This document shows positions 1 through 11,530 of a stretch of 64,000 nt of DNA, piece after piece (positions within the stretch are counted from its first letter, which is position 1; each line of letters begins with the position of its first letter). The position numbers were made by a program, and so were the translations under genes. Origin of the DNA: Hoplostethus atlanticus (Eukaryota; Chordata; Actinopteri; Trachichthyiformes; Trachichthyidae); NCBI GenBank assembly GCA_034670405.1, contig JAXDDX010000001.1, forward strand, positions 10,621,001-10,685,000. The letters run 5' to 3'. The notes beneath the pieces were generated by a model, which made no database searches, was not told the DNA's origin, and was given only the letters and a program-made list of their open reading frames with translations.

Positions 1-263
1 CCAATGACAATGGTGCTTTTCATGGACTGTCACCCATCACCCCCGCTGACACAGGGGTCACGCCTTCTCGCTTCAAAGGCCCTCTCGTCTGCGGTGCTCA
101 TTATTACCCCTCGCTCCCCAGAGGAGCCACCGTCCCACTGTACCCTCCCACCAACAGGCCTTTCAGCAGACTCGTAAAGGTTCAGGATCGACAGCATTAT
201 GACCGCCGTAACAGGCTCAGTACAGTAAAAGTACGTACAGTAAAACTAGGACACGGGTACTAA
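1..263 (+). other. GC-richer left edge with an open frame, possible exon fragment
   Basis: The frame starting at base 3 stays open for 86 codons up to a TAA at 261-263. Its composition is fairly protein-like, with many Pro, Arg and Tyr and stretches such as RFKGPLVCGAHYYP. CpG is more frequent here than in the next kilobases. Against a coding call, one other plus frame (58 codons) and one minus frame (about 70 codons) are also open, so a low stop density from GC content explains much of the signal. I see no clear splice donor and do not recognise a family. It could equally be a conserved noncoding block. Confidence 0.15.
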
Positions 264-556
264 AGATAATAGTCTGCAGGGTCAGACTAAAAGCAGAGGG
301 CGTACTATATCATTTAAGACGATACGTTCATAATGCTGCGTTAATGCATCACACTCTGAGAAGAGAGTGACCTTCAGTAACTGTCTAGGCTAATGGAAAC
401 ATACAACAGGACTCCAGATAGTGAAGACGCTATGGAAAGGGGAAAAACTAAGACGAGAATGTTGCTTTGGAAAATTTGCTGCCGTAACCTGAGATCCTAG
501 GATGGATAGCCATCTGGAAGCTCCCTTTACCTTTTTCTCTCTCTGTTTTTCTGTGC

Positions 557-557
<1 letters not shown>
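264..557. other. Noncoding DNA, nothing recognised
   Basis: Unique-looking sequence without an exon, RNA gene or repeat that I can support. Confidence 0.5.

Positions 558-596
<39 letters not shown>
558..596. repeat. (TG)n microsatellite
   Basis: A near-pure TG run passing into GCGCGC at its right end. The alternating purine-pyrimidine pattern is typical of vertebrate dinucleotide arrays. Confidence 0.97.
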
Positions 597-693
597 TTGA
601 GTTTGCTTATGAGTGTGGCAGTGTGACCCAATGCTTTCCATGTGTGCATGGAGGAGTAGACAGGTCATGTTGTTTTGATGGGACCAGATAGAT

Positions 694-696
<3 letters not shown>

Positions 697-727
<31 letters not shown>
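697..727. repeat. (CA)n microsatellite
   Basis: A pure CA run of about 15 units, 100 bases after a TG array, so the two are inverted relative to each other. Confidence 0.97.
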
Positions 728-729
<2 letters not shown>

Positions 730-1451
730 AGTCTGAAAACAGTACTACCGTTGGTGCAGACGGCATCCTTCACCGCCAAGCCCCGACATCAACCTAGCAG
801 GGGCGGTAACCAGAGGCGCTCTGTTTTTGACATCTGATTTTCCGCTATCTTTCCCTTTTTCTCAAAAAAAAATTCATCATCTATTAATTACAAAGAATAT
901 CCGCAACCGCTATTCTCCCTGGTTAACCCCTGTGGTCGAGGTTGAGCAGATTCCAGCTCCAGGCTCCTTTGATCTATTGAATTGAGACAAATTAAGGATA
1001 ATCCCATGAAAACAGATGAGCTAATGAACAGTCTATATCAATTAAGATCTGAAACTGGGGAATACTGTCACTATGTCTCCGGGTCACTTTGTCCCAGTTT
1101 TAAATCCAATAAGTACACAGCCATGGGATCGTTTGTTGACAGGGTGAATACTTTGAAGCAAACAGTGGAAAGAAATAGATTCTACATGAGGACGACAACG
1201 TGCCGTCGATATAGTGACAGTCGACTCCTTCATGGATGCAATCTGGACAGCATGTGAAGCATATACAGTGACTGGTTCCTCGGCTGCTTTAGACTAAACA
1301 AACAACGGCAATCTTGTCAATTTTGTGGTTTAAACTTTGGATTTCCATGTTGTTGTAATTATATTCATCATACACTGATCCCCAGCTAATCCTCAGTCAT
1401 CCCCCGCCATACACACCCGAGTGAAAACTAACCCTTCGATATGTGCACACG

Positions 1452-1456
<5 letters not shown>
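728..1456. other. Noncoding DNA, nothing recognised
   Basis: AT-richer sequence. A 91-codon open frame at 982-1257 has no family signature or splice context and is taken as chance. Confidence 0.5.
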
Positions 1457-1489
<33 letters not shown>

Positions 1490-1516
1490 TTCACACACAC
1501 ACACACACACACACAC
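1457..1516. repeat. Compound (TC)n-(CA)n microsatellite
   Basis: About 15 TC units are followed after a short spacer by about 13 CA units (1492-1516). Such compound arrays recur in this window. Confidence 0.96.
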
Positions 1517-2049
1517 TCCTGCCTTTCATGCAGAAGCAGTAGTGAGGATGATGCTGCGGCTGGGGGATCCTGTTCTGTGTGATGTGGAAGCTAGACTTCT
1601 ACTGTTTCTGAAAATAAACACAGTGGGATTGTCCCAGAGTAACACCTCCTGGCAGACAGACAGACTCATAATATTTCCCCCATTTGATGACAGCTGGGAG
1701 AGTTTTCCGTAGTGATAACAGGAATGTTTTCACACTCTTTGGATGCATACAGTCTCCTTGTTGTTCTTTTGGGGGAATACAGAGAACCTGCTCAGGGTTC
1801 AAGGCCCATACAGTTAGCACTTGATGAAGCAGGATCCCATCGGTCTGTCGGTCTGGTTGTGTCTGGAGGTTTCCTCACAGTCCGTCAGAGGAACTTATCT
1901 CTGGCTCTTCATCGCTCTGTGTTAGATCAATTTATAATCCCCCAAAACTAACAGTCATTCTCCACTGTTGTTTGCTCTGGGCAGGCACACTCTGACTCAT
2001 ACTGAAACACACAATACACAATATGCAAGATGTAAACTAACATGCATCC
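1517..2049. other. Noncoding DNA between microsatellites
   Basis: No supported gene. Overlapping open frames of 73 to 89 codons on both strands lack any recognisable domain. Confidence 0.5.
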
Positions 2050-2050
2050 A

Positions 2051-2077
<27 letters not shown>
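2050..2077. repeat. (CA)n microsatellite
   Basis: A pure CA run of about 14 units. Confidence 0.97.
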
Positions 2078-2081
<4 letters not shown>

Positions 2082-2199
2082 GCCGGTGTAGTTGTGAGAG
2101 CACGGAGGCCTGACACAGCAGCAGCCATTAATAATCCCAGGAATAACACAGACTGGCCGCAACTTCCCCTCACAGACCAGGGCTCTGATATTACATACA

Positions 2200-2202
<3 letters not shown>

Positions 2203-2238
<36 letters not shown>

Positions 2239-2242
2239 GGCG

Positions 2243-2293
<51 letters not shown>
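2203..2293. repeat. Interrupted (CA)n microsatellite
   Basis: Two CA blocks are separated by a GCGGCGCACG interruption at about 2237-2246. Both strands give HT/CV repeat reading frames, which are artefacts of the repeat. Confidence 0.97.
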
Positions 2294-2295
<2 letters not shown>

Positions 2296-2794
2296 CATAA
2301 TACACAGAGACCTTTCACAACCACAGATGCGTGATACCTCTCTATATGCACATTCAGGAAATTAAGAATGCCTGATTCATTCAGACTTCTCCCAGGAATG
2401 ATACGCTGTCCCTTTTCTCCCCTGATACAGAGGCTAGCGTGAACATGTGCCCACTCACACCCACACAAACACAAATACACACCCACAAACAATACACACG
2501 TACAAATAGTATTAAAGCCGTAGACTCTCTCACACAGAAGCTCACACTGTTTGACGTGGAGCCAACCGTGTTGGCGGGTTGCCAATCAAACGGAGCGCGG
2601 TGGTTCCCTAAAGGGGCTCCTGAATATGCAGCGAGCACCCCTGGGGTCCCAGAGGTTTCCTGTGCGTTCCACAAGCCCCTGTCCCAGCAAGTTTAGAGCA
2701 GGTGGGTGGTGTTACACCTGAATGAGTTCATTACTCTGTTCCTGAAGGGGGCAAGAGAGCCATTACCACATTAAGAGACACCTGAGACAGCATA

Positions 2795-2817
2795 TACACA
2801 CACACACACACACACAC
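2795..2817. repeat. (CA)n microsatellite
   Basis: A short pure CA run of about 11 units in otherwise unremarkable noncoding sequence (2294-3190). Confidence 0.95.
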
Positions 2818-3485
2818 GCTAACACTCCTGAGTTCACATGAATGAACATCATTAATACATTAGCTGAAATGCTAACACACGCCATGTATGTATGGTTTTG
2901 GAAGATGGACGGCTGTTCACCAACGTATCAAGGTAAGCCAATGTGTGATCAGGATTTTCTACTTCCTTTCATTTAATGGGAAGTGGGAATATTCAACTGT
3001 CGCTGACATGAGAAGAGGCTCTGTCATAAGTACACTAGAATCTACATTGGCTAGCAAGCACCTAAAGCATCATTTCTCAAGAGTTGAAAGAAATGTGCAT
3101 GGTTAGGATGACACATGGGATAATGCAATGAAAGAATTCCCAGGCCTGAATGAGGCTGGGGTGAGGCCTCTGCATTCCCCGGGCCAGATAAACCTTTTCT
3201 TACCAGGCTCCTTATCTCCCAATCAGGGAGGCGGGCTCTATCGAAGTCTTTAAGTCAAGGCTAAAAACCCATTTATTCTCTTTATCATTTGACCAGCCTT
3301 GAGGGTGTGGCTCAGTCTCTTCTCAGAGTAAGGCATCCTAGCTCAGACGGATACTAGCATCCTGCCTACTATGTCCTATTCTCCTGGTCTACCTGCTCCT
3401 GTCCACGTCATGTTTGTCTGTCTGAGTGAGAGTGTGTGTCTGGGTGTGTGTGGGTGTGTCTCCTATCTGTTCCAGGCTGCAGCCC

Positions 3486-3634
3486 GGCAGAGTTGGCGTC
3501 TGCGTGGTCCCCCACTCCTAGGACGATGCTGACTGAGCGGGCGTTTGCGTTCATCCTATCTGGGCAGTTCTGGCGCCTGTGTGGTCCCCTAGTCCTACGA
3601 TGACACTGACTGAGCTGCCATTTGCACGTCCCAC
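3486..3634 (+). repeat. 77-bp imperfect tandem duplication inside the LINE 3' UTR
   Basis: The segment starting GGCAG at 3486 recurs at 3563. Both copies carry GGCG(T/C)CTG(C/T)GTGGTCCCC, a (G/A)CGATG(C) and GACTGAGC core. The copies differ at a number of positions, so the duplication is old or was present in the source element. Confidence 0.75.
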
Positions 3635-3902
3635 CCAAATAAACTTTTATACATTGTGTATACGCTGCTTGCCCAAACTCGGCATCTATTGCACGCCCAA
3701 CCGTCCTGGTAGGGGGATCCCTCTCTGAGTAGCCCCTCCCAAGGTTTCTTCCATTTTTTCCTAAAAGGTTTTGTGGGAGTTTTTCCTTGTCCTCTGTTGA
3801 GGGTCCAAGGCTGGGGGATGTTGTGTACTAACCACTTATTGTTTCACATGTTGGGCACTGTGAAGCCCCTAGAGACTGTAACGGTGACTAAGGGCCTATA
3901 TG

Positions 3903-3926
3903 TGATTTGATTTGATTTGATTTGAT
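3903..3926 (+). repeat. (TGATT)n tail of the LINE
   Basis: Five tandem TGATT units terminate the retrotransposon. Short tandem tails rather than poly(A) are usual for L2-type elements. Confidence 0.85.
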
Positions 3927-3927
3927 G

Positions 3928-4539
3928 AGCAGTCAGTCAACCCTAACCATTGACTCAAGGCTAAATCATGACCATGACATGACCACTATGTCAATTATAG
4001 TGGTCACGTGTACAGAAGCTATAGGAAAAGGAAACAGGAGGCAGTTGGTGGTCAGTGCAGGCTGGTTCTGTTACAATATGACAGCAGTCTAAACCAATAC
4101 CATGTATGCCCCTGAAGCATAGCATTCCTTGAATGGGGACACAACTCATACAAGCCTGATGTCTCTGTAAAGCCCTGCATACCGAGAATGCATGACCACA
4201 CGTCCTTAATGGCACCGCAGACATCTCAGTTAGATCATCCAATGACTGTTCACCCACCAAGATGGCAGCTCAGCGCACTGACACGGTTGAGGAAAGCCCT
4301 TGTTGTGGGATGAAATGCATGGCCTCAGCTGAAAGAGAAAGGTTTGCCACATGTGATTAAGCTCACATTGAGCTGAGCAGGCCTGATGAAGTCATACGTT
4401 TTAAACCTCCACTTTGCTTCCATTTAAAAGACTTTTACTGCAGTACACAAGTCATCAATCACTTCCTGGCTTGTGCTGGAAGTTAAGGCCAAGATGGGGA
4501 TGCAGCCACATACACTCATATCTACAGAGCCATATGCAT
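3928..4539. other. Noncoding DNA, nothing recognised
   Basis: Unique-looking sequence. I see no exon, RNA gene or repeat. Confidence 0.5.

Positions 4540-4566
<27 letters not shown>
4540..4566. repeat. (CA)n microsatellite
   Basis: A pure CA run of about 13 units. Confidence 0.96.
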
Positions 4567-4570
<4 letters not shown>

Positions 4571-4804
4571 TGCACACTGTGAAGCAACACTCGTCAGTCA
4601 GTGAAGCCAAATGGGTTTAAACAAGAGCAGCGATAAAGCCTCGTCATTCTGCCGTGAGCTTAAGACAGCCACACAGCCGCTCTGATGAGAGTGAAGCCTC
4701 AGAGCCCAACACACTCACTGACGCCTGACGCTGCCTAATCACTTTCTACCCATGCATGGAGAAGAGGGAGTGGGCGGGCAGACAGACAGACACAGCAATA
4801 TATA

Positions 4805-4935
4805 CATAGTGAAAAGAGGGAGAGAGTAAAAGATTAATGAGAAGAAAAGAGAAGAAAGGAGAGGAAAATAAGAGCGAAAGCCAGTAATGACACCAAGAAG
4901 CGAGAGCTTTCAAGCAAGTGAGTGTGAAAGGAAGA
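4805..4935 (+). repeat. Purine-rich tract
   Basis: About 130 bases made almost only of A and G with degenerate GAGA and GAAGAAAG motifs, probably a decayed GA microsatellite. It is followed by an ordinary 193-codon open frame (4995-5576) that I do not regard as a gene. Confidence 0.6.
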
Positions 4936-7900
4936 AAGCTTCAGTAGGTTCCAGAGAGGAGCTAGTGATATAGGAACAAACCTCTTGTTTCTCAATGGGG
5001 GCTGTAAAGCATGGGAGTATAGTGTGGTTGAAGCTGGCAGCCAATGCCCTGCCTGTTGAGTATATGGAAAACAGTGAGACAAGCTTTACTAGACTTAAGA
5101 TACAGCGGAGTGTCAGGGCCTCTAAAGCCCTCCACATCACTCACTCTAAGCAGTCTGTCCGCCTGCAGGAAATACCTCCTTACAGCAATCCATTACAGGA
5201 CATCCACTGGACTTGTCCATTTAATAAACTACTACAATCTGAGACTGGCTCTGGACCTGCGTTCATCATAATTTCCTTCCCTCAAAACCCCAGTAGGACT
5301 AGTAGCCAGAGTCCTCATGAGTCCTTGAATGAAGATAAATCCCATGTATTGGTCTGGCTCTCTGGTACAAAGGGAACAAATGCAACAACTGAGGACCAAA
5401 ATATCCCATCACCCACCATAGTAATATTGAGCATCCACCATATGCGCTGGTTGAAGTCCCAGACACATTCAGAAAAGCTTTTCATTCATAACCACAGAGG
5501 ATATACTGTAGAACGAGCTCCATGTTTTAACTGTGGTATCAAAGAAATATCAGTCAAGTATCGTCTAGATTTATGACAGATCTCTTGATTAAAGTTCAAA
5601 TATTGCTCTTCAAACAAGCAGCCTGTCTTACATCAACTTTTGGCCAACGATTTTGCTATAAATTATACTGTGATCTCATCACTATTCTCTTCACACTACT
5701 CGTCACCACCATTGTTTTTAATATCAGTTAAGTATGGAAGCACAGAATGGGAGAGCGACCTCTGGCAGCTTGGGGCTCTCATGTCAAAAACCATGAGCTT
5801 GTTCTTCAATCGTGACATATAAATATTTGCCAGCGTTTTCATTTCCGTCATGAAATTTTGACCAAAGGCATTCCCCATCTGGGGCAGATCCTGCTTGCAT
5901 TACTAAAGCATTTCCTCCATCATGAAACATATATTCCCACAAATGTGCATCAAGAGATGTAGGATAGCATCACTCACTCGCTTGATGAACAATGAACCGA
6001 CTTGGCGGCACTGAGATGCCTATGAAAAATCATTGTATCTCCTGGTAAAACATGAGTGTGTATTTGAAAGAGTGGCAATGAAAGCCCTTCCTTTTTTCAG
6101 GAGGGAAAGTTTAGATGTGCTGAGAAGTGCTTTTAAGGTGCTAATTGGGTGCTAACAATGTTCCTTGATTGCCGTTGCAGTAAATAGACTCATAAATGTC
6201 ATAAAGGAGCATGGTATGTATCTCACCGCACCTCCAGGTGGCAGGTTTTTCAGTCAGACCTGCATTAAGGTAACCCTCCATTGTTGCTAGTCAATAGAGA
6301 GTTGATTCAAATTTCACCCACAGAGGCAGAAGAATTGGTAGTATGGATATGACAGCTTAGGCACATTGTCAAGCCACTCGCTAGCTCCCAAGTTTAGACA
6401 TCTACATGGCCGTTCATCCATTGTTTTAGTGTTGTGTCTATGTTGCAAAGTGGTTTGTGAATGACAGAGAAGGACAAACAGTGTACATGGGTATGGCCCA
6501 GAGACTAAGGGGCCAAAGGGGAAGGGGGGTTGTTGCTGAATCTGGTTTGGTTTATGGCACACTTTAAAAATTAGTTCCATTATAAAACTGCTCTCACACG
6601 CTAAATTTTACAGCTTCCAATTTCTGGATGAAATTGCAGGAGACAGGAGTATAATATTGCTGCTCTTACAAAACACAGACACAGTGAAATAAAGAAATAA
6701 CCCATGAGAGAGTTGAGTGGCTGGAAAATGAGTCAGACACATTATTGAAGGCTTGATAGCAAGCAGCCCATATTATACTGGGAGACAAGAGAGGGGAGAA
6801 TGGAGAGATGGGCTTGGGAGCAATAGAGAAGGGGTTGGAAAAAAGAAAACAATTGATTTGGAGGGTAGACCTCTCGTAGATGTAACAAAAGAGGGTCTAT
6901 GAATTCATCCAAATAATATAAGTTACCCTTCTTGAATGTCAACCACTGGCTTTGTGCACATTTGAAGACACAATTGCAGATCAATAAAATCATCTACAGG
7001 GGAGTCGTCCAAACCCCTGGTGCAGACATGGATCTAGACCCAAGGAGGGATGACAGAAGGATGAGACAGGGATGCTCTGGTGCCGGAGGGACAGCGCTAG
7101 GTGCCAGGGGGCTTAATGCCACGGGGATGGGGGCCAGTCTGCCCGGCAGGCTCCATGGTCGACGGGTACACTCTCCCGCTAACCATCATCAATGTGGTAG
7201 CAATCAGCTGTGGTGCTGGGGGAAAAAGGAGCTGAAGGAAAAATCTCCCCCCTTGCTTCTCTGTTTTTCCCTCTGCTCCCCAACTCTACCCCATCCCTCC
7301 CCAAATCACTTCCCCGTGGCGCAGATTGTTCGTTTGGAGAGATGAACAAACTAACATAGCTGTTCTGGGCAAGGGGACAGAGGCAGACATGCCAGCGGTC
7401 GAGGCTACTGGCAAGGCAAGACACCACAGTATCCATCCCAAACCTCCTTTTCCTTCTCTTAGTCCCCTCTTCCCCTCCTTACCCGATAGCGGGGATCTGA
7501 GGTCTGCCTACTGATATCAACGCAGATGCATCTATTGTTTATGCCTCGTTCTCTCTAACAAGGTCGTTTTATTGTGTAAAAGGGCCAAACTCTCAACAGC
7601 ATCTCAGGGGAGAGCTGAAACCAGGTCCAGGCACCGGGATGGCCACGGTTCATAGCACCGCACAGCATCAGTTCACATTACAATAAAGCCATGCTTTACG
7701 CTGTTGTTAAACTGATAAATGGCCACGGTGAGAAGTTGAATTATTCTGATGGTAATTTCGGCATGTGTTTTAACGGCTCGGTCGTGATTGGTGGCTGGTA
7801 CGCTGCCCGCACCCTGAGGTGAAGAGTTTTTCATGTTGGGGTGTTGAAATACTTCAGCCAAGTGAGGAAGGCCTGAGTTACAGATGTACTAACTCAAATC

Positions 7901-8540
7901 TGCCTGTGTTTAGTTCAAACACATGCACCACCACAAACACACACACAGACCTAAAGATAAGCACAGTCCAAGACACATCCTTGACAAGCAGGCACACGGT
8001 AACTCACCCATACAGACGATGTAGATGCAGATATGATCGTCAGAGTAGAGCCAGTTCTGCTGTGTGCACACTGTAACACAATTTCCACTGTGGAGTCCTT
8101 TATAAAAATGGAAATAAACAGTCTAAACCCTATTGGAGATTTTCTCATTGAGTATGTGGACAGCATGGCTCTGCTATTTGTCTCACTTTAGTAACCACTA
8201 GAAAAGCACACGCAGATCCAGCTAGATGTTTTCAAACCCAGTGAGTTATGGCTTCACCACACTGATGTCACTGTTTAATAACACGCGTTTTCGCTGAATT
8301 CTGAACTTTCCTCCAGTGCTTGAATCATCTCATCAGCCTCAAACGAGGACAGATCGTTCTCATCGCTGCCCTTCTGCTTTCTACGCAATCAGCAGCTTTT
8401 TCAGCAAAACTAACTTGTTCAATTGCGGGCCAGACCTAAAACGACGGGCAACCCAATAAATAAGAAGCAGAACTGTATGGTTGGTCTATGGTTTTTTCTG
8501 TCATTGTGTTTGTGTTGAGAAAAAACAATCCCCAACCCAG
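4936..8540. other. Long noncoding stretch without supported genes
   Basis: It contains the longest open frame of the window (4995-5576, plus, 193 codons). That frame has no domain, signal peptide or splice sites and a codon pattern like its surroundings. Near 7025-7200 a G-rich segment opens another frame rich in Gly and Arg, also without family resemblance. No repeat class was recognised. Confidence 0.5.

Positions 8541-8569
<29 letters not shown>
8541..8569. repeat. (CA)n microsatellite
   Basis: A pure CA run of about 14 units, about 105 bases before a long TC array. Confidence 0.97.
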
Positions 8570-8571
<2 letters not shown>

Positions 8572-8671
8572 CCTTCTCTGTAGTCATCAAAATTAACTGC
8601 AAATAAAGAGTAAATAAAAAGCAGAACTAGATGGTCAGTCTACGGTTTGCTGTCTGTCAGTGTTTGTGCCC

Positions 8672-8674
<3 letters not shown>

Positions 8675-8728
<54 letters not shown>
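8675..8728. repeat. (TC)27 microsatellite
   Basis: A pure TC run of 54 bases followed by a degraded pyrimidine-rich stretch to about 8785. The polypyrimidine asymmetry permits triplex (H-DNA) formation. Confidence 0.97.
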
Positions 8729-8732
<4 letters not shown>

Positions 8733-8785
8733 GCTCCCATCATCTTCTTCTTCTTTTTCTCTCCCCTCTTCATTTCTCGTCTCTC

Positions 8786-9878
8786 CAGCTCTGACTCATT
8801 CTCCATTACAAGTCCCAGGTCTGGCGTCAGACGAAGCACTAAATCAAAATGCCTTAATCAAATCAGCCATTTAAAGCAAGTAAATGCTGCCTCTCCGTCT
8901 CCATGGTCTCCTATTCTGTTGGACTCCCACCATGTCTGCCTCTATTGGAAACTCAACTGCTTGCTCTGCTGGTCAACTACCCGCCTTTATTAGGGTGGCT
9001 TCTATTGTTTGTACATATGTGAGACTGATGTTCCAATGTTTTTTTAAGAAATAAGGAAAGTAAATCAAGGGTTTGTATCCGTCTGTGTATAACCTTGTAA
9101 ATTAGTTGTTTATGGACAACCGAATCGTGAACCCTAGATCTCGATTAGAGTACACAAACACACACCAAAACAGGAGACGTCTCTATGATGACATCATGGG
9201 TTGTGAACGATGGTATCGCGCTACTGACCCAAAATGTACCGTCTTAAAAGACAACATTGGCAGTGTACTTGCACTATACTCAAAAAGGGCCCATAAATCA
9301 ATACAAAGAATGTAAACGAAAGCCAGTGGAGTCGCCTGAGGGGGACTGCTTAATTCATCCGCCTCTGACAGGGACAGGAGGAGGGTAGACATCACACTGA
9401 GTGACTATCTTATGAGGGCCTCAGGGTCTCCTCTCTGGATCAGACCCTGACCCCATCTGTCCTGAACCCAACCCATCCCCCCCTGCTGCTGGCTGCCCTC
9501 TTTGACCACATCAACTGCCACAACTACTCCAGGAGGCAGCAGATCAAACGGGAAACTACCTTTACATTACCATACTTGTAATTATTGAAGTTCATCAGCC
9601 TGACAGCTCTGGAGATGAGAGAGAGGGAGAAAGGATTCGCTTGGCCTACCCTGCCGCCTTCAGGGCTCGCTGGGCTGTCTCTTCTTCCCCCTGATGGCCT
9701 TTTGAAAGAGGCTCATCCATCACTCCTCGACAGCTACTGTCCTCTCTAACCTCTCAGGTCTGATATGAAATAATATTTGGAAAAGACAAGTCTGTCACTA
9801 TAATGGACAGCTCCTCCCACTGGGTGGCAGGAAGTGAGGGCTTTGAAGCGTGTCATTCAAGCGATTCAGTTGCATAAG
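8786..9878. other. Noncoding DNA, nothing recognised
   Basis: No supported gene or known repeat. Confidence 0.5.
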
Positions 9879-9905
9879 TGTGTGTCTGCGTGTGTGTGTG
9901 TGTGT
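9879..9905. repeat. Interrupted (TG)n microsatellite
   Basis: TG units with a TCTGCG interruption. Confidence 0.9.
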
Positions 9906-10139
9906 TAAAGAAAGACAAAGACGCGAGTCAAGCAAGACAATCTTTCTTGTCTTTGGAAGGGGGACGAGAGAAAAACAGTGAGAAAGAGTTGTGTTTCACT
10001 GAAAATACATTTCAGGAATTACGTATGTTGCGTAAATGGCTTCTTTGGTTAGCGGGCTCGCCGGTCCCAGGATTCCCTCTCTGGACAGCATGCAGGGGAG
10101 TGATGAAAAGTCAGCTCGTCTGAAGAGGAAAGCCCCTGT

Positions 10140-10270
10140 AATGAGGAGCTGCAGCCATGTCTTACTCAATGCCATGTGTGGTGCCTACCGTAGGGCCCAC
10201 ACAAGACCTTCTCTCTATGTAATTAATGCCCTCGGGGCCCTAGACGGAGCTCCTATACTGCCTAATGAAA
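10140..10270. promoter_or_regulatory. Candidate conserved noncoding block
   Basis: Repeat-free sequence of balanced composition with a TGTAATTAATG homeodomain-like core near 10220. It is flanked by decayed TG-rich DNA. The call rests on appearance only. Confidence 0.15.
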
Positions 10271-10379
10271 GAAAGATGGCTCTCTCGCAGTAACCAGCAC
10301 TCAGCAGTCTCTAGTCAGCTAATAATCCTCCTGTACATTATTCATCTCAACCACAATACCCCACTATTATATTCAAATG

Positions 10380-10562
10380 ATGCGTGCAGCGCATGTGTGG
10401 GTGCGAGTCGGCCCATGTGTCCTGCTGTGTTTGTTTTCTCTGCGAGCATTTTGCTTGCCTTGGGCATGTGTGCATGTTCTGGCCTGCGTTGTTGTGTGAT
10501 TGTGCACCCGTGTGTATTGTCTAGCATGTGCATTTGCCTCTGTGTGTGTGTGTGTGCGTGCA
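10380..10562. repeat. Decayed TG-rich region with (TG)n core
   Basis: Scattered TGTG and GTGCATG motifs lead to a purer TG run at 10540-10560. It looks like an old, mutated microsatellite. Confidence 0.6.
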
Positions 10563-10910
10563 CGCCAATTTCCTGCGCCGCTGTCAGTTCCTCTCCTGTG
10601 CTGTTTCAGTAGGTTCCTGTTTAAAGCAGACAGGCAGGGCTCACCGTGCGCCAAGCTGGCACGCTCCCTAGCGTAATGAGAGACCATGCTATGGTTTGGG
10701 TTGTTGATTAGGGATTATTCAGCAACACAAACAAGCTACTGTTGAGCCCTGTGTGCGCACACGTGAAGAGCATTGGGTTCTGGGAGACGGGGCCAGGTTC
10801 GGTCTCAGCATACACAGAGGAAAAATCCAGAGAGCAAGAGGAAAGTTAATACAGAAAATGTGTATTAGCTATGTCTATGTAAACATTGGATCCTTTCACG
10901 CCTTCCTCCC

Positions 10911-10933
10911 TCTCTCTCTCTCTCTCTCTCTCT
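10911..10933. repeat. (TC)n microsatellite
   Basis: A pure TC run of about 11 units. Confidence 0.95.
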
Positions 10934-11329
10934 GTTGAAACAGATGAGAGATGATCGCTGATTGCGTCGTGTTGCCAGTCATGAGGCATTATGGGATTCA
11001 TTCTTTGTTCCAGCTGTTATTAGTATGAAGACATAGATCTAGAGCAAAACTCCTGAGGGGACATCATTTGAGTACCCTGATGAAATAAAGACCTCTATAA
11101 AACTCACATGGCTTTGTGCTTTTTGTCCTCACAATAAAAAGAAACAAGGACAAATATTGTGCATTTACCTCTAGAAATGTCTGGGACTTAATAATTCCTA
11201 GTTAAGTCCTAATGAACTGGACAGGGATATATACTGGTGATGGATTGTTACCGTCTAACTTTATGACAGCAGACGTGTTACATTCTGGGTTCAACATAGC
11301 AGACGACATGGAGCTCCAGACAGTGTGAA

Positions 11330-11530
11330 CTGGTGGAGTTGATTTTAATTACTCAATCATCACCAATCGCAAGCTTCACACAAATTAAGCATCGCGTTAG
11401 TTGAGGCAGTTGTCATGCACGCCCCATCAGCTGATCGGCAGCTGATCCAAACAAACACGTGTTTTGACACTTCAACGAGGCGGCCCATTTAAGCTGTCAG
11501 CTCCTTATTCATCCCTGCGGTTCCTACCGG
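11330..11530. promoter_or_regulatory. Candidate enhancer with three E-boxes
   Basis: A repeat-free block with TAAT-type cores (11345-11390) followed by two direct copies of CAGCTGATC (E-boxes 11428-11433 and 11439-11444, 11 bases apart) and a CACGTG E-box (11456-11461). E-box clusters are bound by bHLH proteins, and homeodomain and bHLH sites together are common in developmental enhancers. No conservation data are available to me. Confidence 0.3.

Larger units (their letters stand above)
3195..3927 (+). mobile_element. LINE (L2-like non-LTR retrotransposon) 3' end, 5'-truncated
   Basis: The frame at 3243-3302 reads EVFKSRLKTHLFSLSFDQP and then stops. This is the typical end of the reverse-transcriptase protein of fish L2/Rex-type LINEs, and the frame extends a little upstream. 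The 3' UTR that follows contains the tract recurrent in teleost LINEs, CCTCCCAAGGTTTCTTCC then GGGAGTTTTTCCTTGTC (3735-3790). It ends with a stretch resembling the usual 'gggctatat' tail and five TGATT units (3903-3926). Only about the last 0.7 kb is present, as expected from 5'-truncated insertion, so it cannot move by itself. The clade assignment is from memory of these motifs. That it is a LINE 3' end is much surer than which clade. Confidence 0.8.

Noticed and set aside
2037..2305. His-Thr and Cys-Val repeat frames
   Set aside because: They are translations of CA/TG microsatellites. The same applies at 17526-17765, 22463-22882, 24549-24943, 41702-42030 and 56630-57067.
4995..5576. 193-codon open frame on the plus strand
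   Set aside because: This length is about what chance allows in 64 kb. No domain, signal peptide, splice sites or composition change.
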